Below, piece after piece: positions 5,612 through 8,193 of a stretch of DNA of 8,193 nucleotides (its first letter is position 1; every line of letters starts with the position of its first letter). Under the pieces are notes generated by a model. That model had not been told where the DNA came from, made no database searches, and was given only the letters and a program-made list of their open reading frames with translations. The stretch is from Kiritimatiellia bacterium. GTDB taxonomy: Bacteria > Verrucomicrobiota > Kiritimatiellia > RFP12 > UBA1067. Made by a program: the position numbers and the translations under genes. The stretch is from positions 1-8,193 of the forward strand of contig JAEDMC010000135.1 of assembly GCA_016303225.1 (NCBI GenBank). The letters run 5' to 3'.

Positions 5612-6601
5612 TCATCCCACCCCCGAGACAATGAGCTTCGCCGTCTGCGCCTCAAGACGCTTGCGGTCTCGCGCGTCCTGATGGCGCTTCCACCACATCG
5701 CGCAGGCGATCGGCACCAGCACCGAGACCGCCATCAGCGTCGCGAGCGCGGACGCATGTGGAATGTTGCGGTTCTGGATCGCGCGCATGAAGATCTTGTT
5801 GCCGATCAGGACGCAGTCCGTCCCGCCCAGCATCTGCGGGATGACGTAGCTGCCGATCGCCGGAATGAACACCATCAGGATCGCCGAAACGACGCCCTGG
5901 CGGATGCCCGGAATGAAGATCTTGCGGAACGCGTAGAAGTTCTTCGCCCCGAGGTCGCGCGCCGCTTCCAGGAGCGAGAAGTCGAACTTCTCCGCCGCCG
6001 TGTAGATCGGCATGATCGCGAACGGCAGGAACGTGTAGACCGAGACGAGCACGACCGCCGCCTCCGAGTCAATGATCGTCGACGTCGCGGGATCGACCGG
6101 GCCGGCGGACGCCATCCCGATCCAGATGAAGAACTGCTGCACGAAGCCTGGCAGCCAGTCGAAGAGCCACGCGCGGGTCTTCAGCAGAACGAGATAGCAC
6201 GCCTGCAGCCAGCCGTCCGGGTGCAGCATCGTCTTCCACGCGAAGACGCGGACGACGAAACTCGTCCAGAACGGCAGCATAATCGCCCCGGCGACGATCG
6301 CCCGCCACCGCTTGTTCATCCGCGCGATCGCATACGCGCACGGAAGCGCCAGCACGATGGACCAGAGCGTCACCTCGAAGGAAATCCGAAGCGTGTTCCA
6401 GACGATGGCCGGATAGTCCGGATTGACCAGCTCGCGCCAGGTCTCCATCCCCCACGCGCCGACACCGCCCGAGGCGTCGTGGCCGTGGAACGTGAACGCC
6501 AGCACGATCACCGCCGGCACGGCGAAGAACAGCGCGAGCCACAAAAGGCTCGGCATCGTCACCAGCCACTCGGCCTTCTTCGATCTCAAAGGATTATCCA
6601 C
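5612..6601 (-). CDS. potB: Spermidine/putrescine-type ABC transporter permease PotB
   Basis: From the chosen start the protein has 329 residues and about six membrane spans. LPFWTSFVVRVFAWKTML at about 109-126 and LPFAIMPIYTAAEKFD at about 192-207 are typical of PotB. The EAA loop LLEAARDLGAKNFYAFRKIF is at about 210-229. It pairs with PotC to form the pore driven by PotA. It is longer than typical PotB (about 275-290), mainly through an extra segment at about 130-180 containing WLFDWLPGFVQQFFIWIG before VVLVSVYTFLP. The GTG at 6601 is chosen because GAGG lies nine bases upstream. The alternative is a TTG at 6616, four bases after the potA stop, which adds five residues and has a weaker ribosome site. 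No ATG serves as a start. Confidence 0.9.
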   Translation of the reverse strand: MDNPLRSKKAEWLVTMPSLLWLALFFAVPAVIVLAFTFHGHDASGGVGAWGMETWRELVNPDYPAIVWNTLRISFEVTLWSIVLALPCAYAIARMNKRWRAIVAGAIMLPFWTSFVVRVFAWKTMLHPDGWLQACYLVLLKTRAWLFDWLPGFVQQFFIWIGMASAGPVDPATSTIIDSEAAVVLVSVYTFLPFAIMPIYTAAEKFDFSLLEAARDLGAKNFYAFRKIFIPGIRQGVVSAILMVFIPAIGSYVIPQMLGGTDCVLIGNKIFMRAIQNRNIPHASALATLMAVSVLVPIACAMWWKRHQDARDRKRLEAQTAKLIVSGVG

Positions 6602-6605
6602 CTTG

Positions 6606-6626
6606 TCAAACCTCAAACGTCAAACC
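6606..6626. repeat. Tandem heptamers at the potA-potB junction
   Basis: TCAAACC, TCAAACG and TCAAACC follow each other with a 7-bp period. On the coding strand each reads (G/C)GTTTGA, and the first copy in reading order supplies the potA TGA stop (6622-6620). The three TGAs start at 6622, 6615 and 6608, one in each frame. The GAGG ribosome site used for potB overlaps the last two copies. Confidence 0.8.
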
Positions 6627-7729
6627 TGTTCCGAAGGAACCATGTACCCGTCGTCCGGATGCCACCAGACGAAGACTTCGTCATTCCAGGTGATCGCCTC
6701 CTGATCGAGGAGGAAGCGTGAGTGCGGCTTGAGCGCCGCGATCTGAAGGTTGGACGACGTGAGCCAGTACTTCGTGTAGACGCCCTGATAGACGATGTCC
6801 TTCACCTTCGACGGATAGACGTTGATGGACGCGCCCTTCTCCGGCGGCGGCGGCGTCAGGGTGACGCGGATCTTCTCCGGACGGACCGAGAGGTCGATCT
6901 GCTGGCCGACCTTGAGCTCGCGGTCGTTATAGGCCTTGATCTGCGGGAAGCCCTCGCACTGGATGAAGCAGTAGTCGCCGTCCACCGAAACGATCTCGCC
7001 CGAGAAGAAGTTCGTGTCGCCGATGAACGAGGCGACGAAGCGCGAGGACGGCGCCTCGTAGATCTTCGCCGGAACGTCGAGCTGCTCGATCTTGCCGCGG
7101 TTGATGACCGCGATGCGGTCGGAGAGCGACATTGCCTCGCCCTGGTCGTGCGTCACGTAGAGGAACGTGATGCCGACCTGGTCGTGAATCGTGTCGAGCT
7201 CGAGGAGCATGTGCTGGCGGAGCTTCAGGTCGAGCGCCGCGAGCGGCTCGTCCAGAAGGAGCACCTGCGGACGATCCACCAGCGCGCGCGCGATCGCGAC
7301 CCGCTGCTTCTGCCCGCCCGAAAGCTGGTTCGGATACTTCCACGCCTGGTCGGAGAGCTGGATCATCTCGAGAATCTCGTCCACCCGCTCCTCGATCTCC
7401 GCCTTCGGCTTCTTCGCGAGCTTCAGCGAAAACGCGATGTTATCCCAAATCGTCATCGTCGGGAAGAGCGCGTAGTTCTGGAAGACCGTGTGGACGCGGC
7501 GCTGGTTCGGCGGCAGGTCCGTAATGTCCTTGCCTTCGAGGTAGATTCGCCCGGAATCCGGACGCTCAAAGCCTCCGAGCATGCGCAACAGAGTCGTCTT
7601 GCCGCAGCCAGACGGACCGAGCAGCGAGAAGAACTCGCCTTTGTTGACGGTAAGGCAAACGTCGTTGACTGCAGTCAACGCACCAAACCTCTTCGTCACA
7701 TGATCGAAGACAAGGAAGTCGTTGTTCAT
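6620..7729 (-). CDS. potA: Spermidine/putrescine-type ABC transporter ATPase PotA
   Basis: This 369-residue ATPase would power polyamine uptake through PotB/PotC at the cytoplasmic face. Walker A is GPSGCGKTT (38-46), the Q-loop is VFQNYALFP (82-90, Q84), the signature is LSGGQ (136-140), Walker B is VLLLDEP (156-162), the D-loop is AALDL, and the switch histidine is H194 in YVTHDQ. A TOBE-type region follows at about 285-360 (LSVRPEKIRVTL; VKDIVYQGVYTKYWLTS), as in CUT1-like importers such as PotA. The ATG at 7729 starts MNNDFLVFDHVTKRFG, the natural start of the ATPase fold. No SD precedes it, and a TATAAT box ends only ten bases upstream, suggesting a leaderless or near-leaderless transcript. 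Substrate assignment rests on the PotABC gene set; other small cationic or organic substrates cannot be excluded. Confidence 0.95.
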   Translation of the reverse strand: MNNDFLVFDHVTKRFGALTAVNDVCLTVNKGEFFSLLGPSGCGKTTLLRMLGGFERPDSGRIYLEGKDITDLPPNQRRVHTVFQNYALFPTMTIWDNIAFSLKLAKKPKAEIEERVDEILEMIQLSDQAWKYPNQLSGGQKQRVAIARALVDRPQVLLLDEPLAALDLKLRQHMLLELDTIHDQVGITFLYVTHDQGEAMSLSDRIAVINRGKIEQLDVPAKIYEAPSSRFVASFIGDTNFFSGEIVSVDGDYCFIQCEGFPQIKAYNDRELKVGQQIDLSVRPEKIRVTLTPPPPEKGASINVYPSKVKDIVYQGVYTKYWLTSSNLQIAALKPHSRFLLDQEAITWNDEVFVWWHPDDGYMVPSEQV

Positions 7730-7732
7730 CGT

Positions 7733-7762
7733 GGCGCGAATTATACCATAAACGGACGCGCC
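7733..7762 (-). promoter_or_regulatory. potABC promoter with TATAAT enclosed by a GGCGCG/CGCGCC dyad
   Basis: A perfect TATAAT lies at 7745-7740 on the minus strand, placing the transcription start near 7733, about four bases before the potA ATG. No good -35 box is seen at 16-18 bases (CGTTTT at 17, TTTTGG at 15). The -10 box is flanked by GGCGCG (7762-7757) and CGCGCC (7738-7733), perfect inverted hexamers 18 bases apart. This is an operator-like layout spanning spacer, -10 and start site. Confidence 0.55.
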
Positions 7763-7769
7763 AAAACGG

Positions 7770-8143
7770 ATGAAATTTGATTATTTTTCGCCTCTGGCGA
7801 CATGAGGGTGCGATTGTAAACTGTTGACCGCCCGACGCGTGAAACCTCGCATCCGACCGCCGCTCCAGTCTGGGGGAGCTGTCGCTCGGTCTCGTCGCTC
7901 GGGTTTGCGCTTCTCCGTCAAGACAAGACTCCGTCTTCAGCCATAACCGCCCCTTGCGGGGGTTCGCGACCCATAGGGAAGCGAACACGCCGAGCGAAGC
8001 GAGAGCCGAGCCCTACCTCGACAAAACGTCTGGCTACGTACAACGCCTCTCCTACGCCTGCAAACCCTCTCTCCTCACTCGCGGCACTTCCCCGTCCCTT
8101 CGCTCGAACCGCACTGTCCCAGCCAAGCGAAAAAAGTCCACCA
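7770..8143. other. Gene-free region between potA and an outward promoter
   Basis: No credible coding frame is present. Frames of 70-80 codons overlap on both strands without ribosome sites or known motifs. Small hairpins are visible, including AAGAC-TCC-GTCTT (7925-7937) and CCCC-TTGC-GGGG (7950-7961). The region separates two divergent transcription units and may hold repeat remnants. Confidence 0.5.
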
Positions 8144-8172
8144 TTGCACCGGAACAACGATTATGATATACT
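8144..8172 (+). promoter_or_regulatory. Sigma70-type promoter facing out of the window
   Basis: TTGCAC (8144-8149) and TATACT (8167-8172) are exactly 17 bases apart, with a start expected near 8179. It points to a plus-strand gene beyond the right edge, divergent from potABC. No start codon for that gene is seen in the last 20 bases. Confidence 0.6.
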
Positions 8173-8193
8173 CTCCTCGCTTTAAAGTTACTG

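Noticed and set aside
5681..7780. Long plus-strand frames (about 350 codons each) opposite potB and potA
   Set aside because: They are antisense shadows in GC-rich genes: very rich in Arg, Asp, Glu and Leu, with no family motifs, while the minus-strand frames are unmistakable Pot proteins.
7918..8166. Overlapping 70-80 codon frames on both strands at the right end
   Set aside because: No ribosome sites, no recognisable motifs, and mutually overlapping; the plus-strand frame also runs into the predicted outward promoter.

Overview
The window reads as a moderately GC-rich bacterial chromosome. Every protein gene I can support lies on the minus strand, so reading order runs from high to low coordinates. 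Sigma70-type promoters (TTGACT-17-TACAAT; TTGATT-17-TATCCT; TTGCAC-17-TATACT) and a mix of genes with and without Shine-Dalgarno (SD) sequences fit a Gram-negative. The secreted GH29 fucosidase, the DUF4143 ATPase, the RelB-like antitoxin and the repeat-rich gaps suggest an animal-gut member of the Verrucomicrobiota/Kiritimatiellae/Lentisphaerae group. That placement is inference; there is no rRNA or other phylogenetic marker here.

Right part (about 4740-7729): a compact three-gene operon for a spermidine/putrescine-type ABC importer, potA (ATPase), potB and potC (permeases). The usual fourth gene, potD (periplasmic binding protein), is absent. Transcription seems to start at a TATAAT box only about 10 bases before the potA start codon, enclosed in a GGCGCG/CGCGCC dyad. 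The potA-potB and potB-potC junctions hold tandem repeats of 7 and 8 bp that carry stop triplets. After potC comes a perfect 27-nt hairpin, then a secreted GH29 alpha-L-fucosidase with a C-terminal discoidin-like domain.

Middle part (about 1329-2985): a stand-alone AAA_14/DUF4143 ATPase with its own promoter, SD and intrinsic terminator. Directly upstream, the promoter abuts three 33-bp tandem units. Beyond these lie two identical 30-nt hairpins in inverted orientation around a CATCTGAG octamer array. A 62-bp piece of this last element occurs again, perfectly, at 141-202.

Left part (1-1328): a RelB/DinJ antitoxin with a strong promoter, overlapping by four bases the start of a PIN-domain toxin. 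The toxin frame is cut off after about 35 codons by a palindromic repeat element, so the antitoxin is an orphan. Beyond it are decayed repeats and the first 16 codons of a secreted protein running off the window. The gaps at 910-1328 and 7770-8143 show no credible gene, only palindromes and short hairpins.

The most notable pattern is the variety of intergenic repeats: stop-bearing 7-8 bp tandem repeats in three unrelated settings, a promoter-abutting 33-bp array, paired inverted hairpins, and a palindromic element sitting in a toxin gene.
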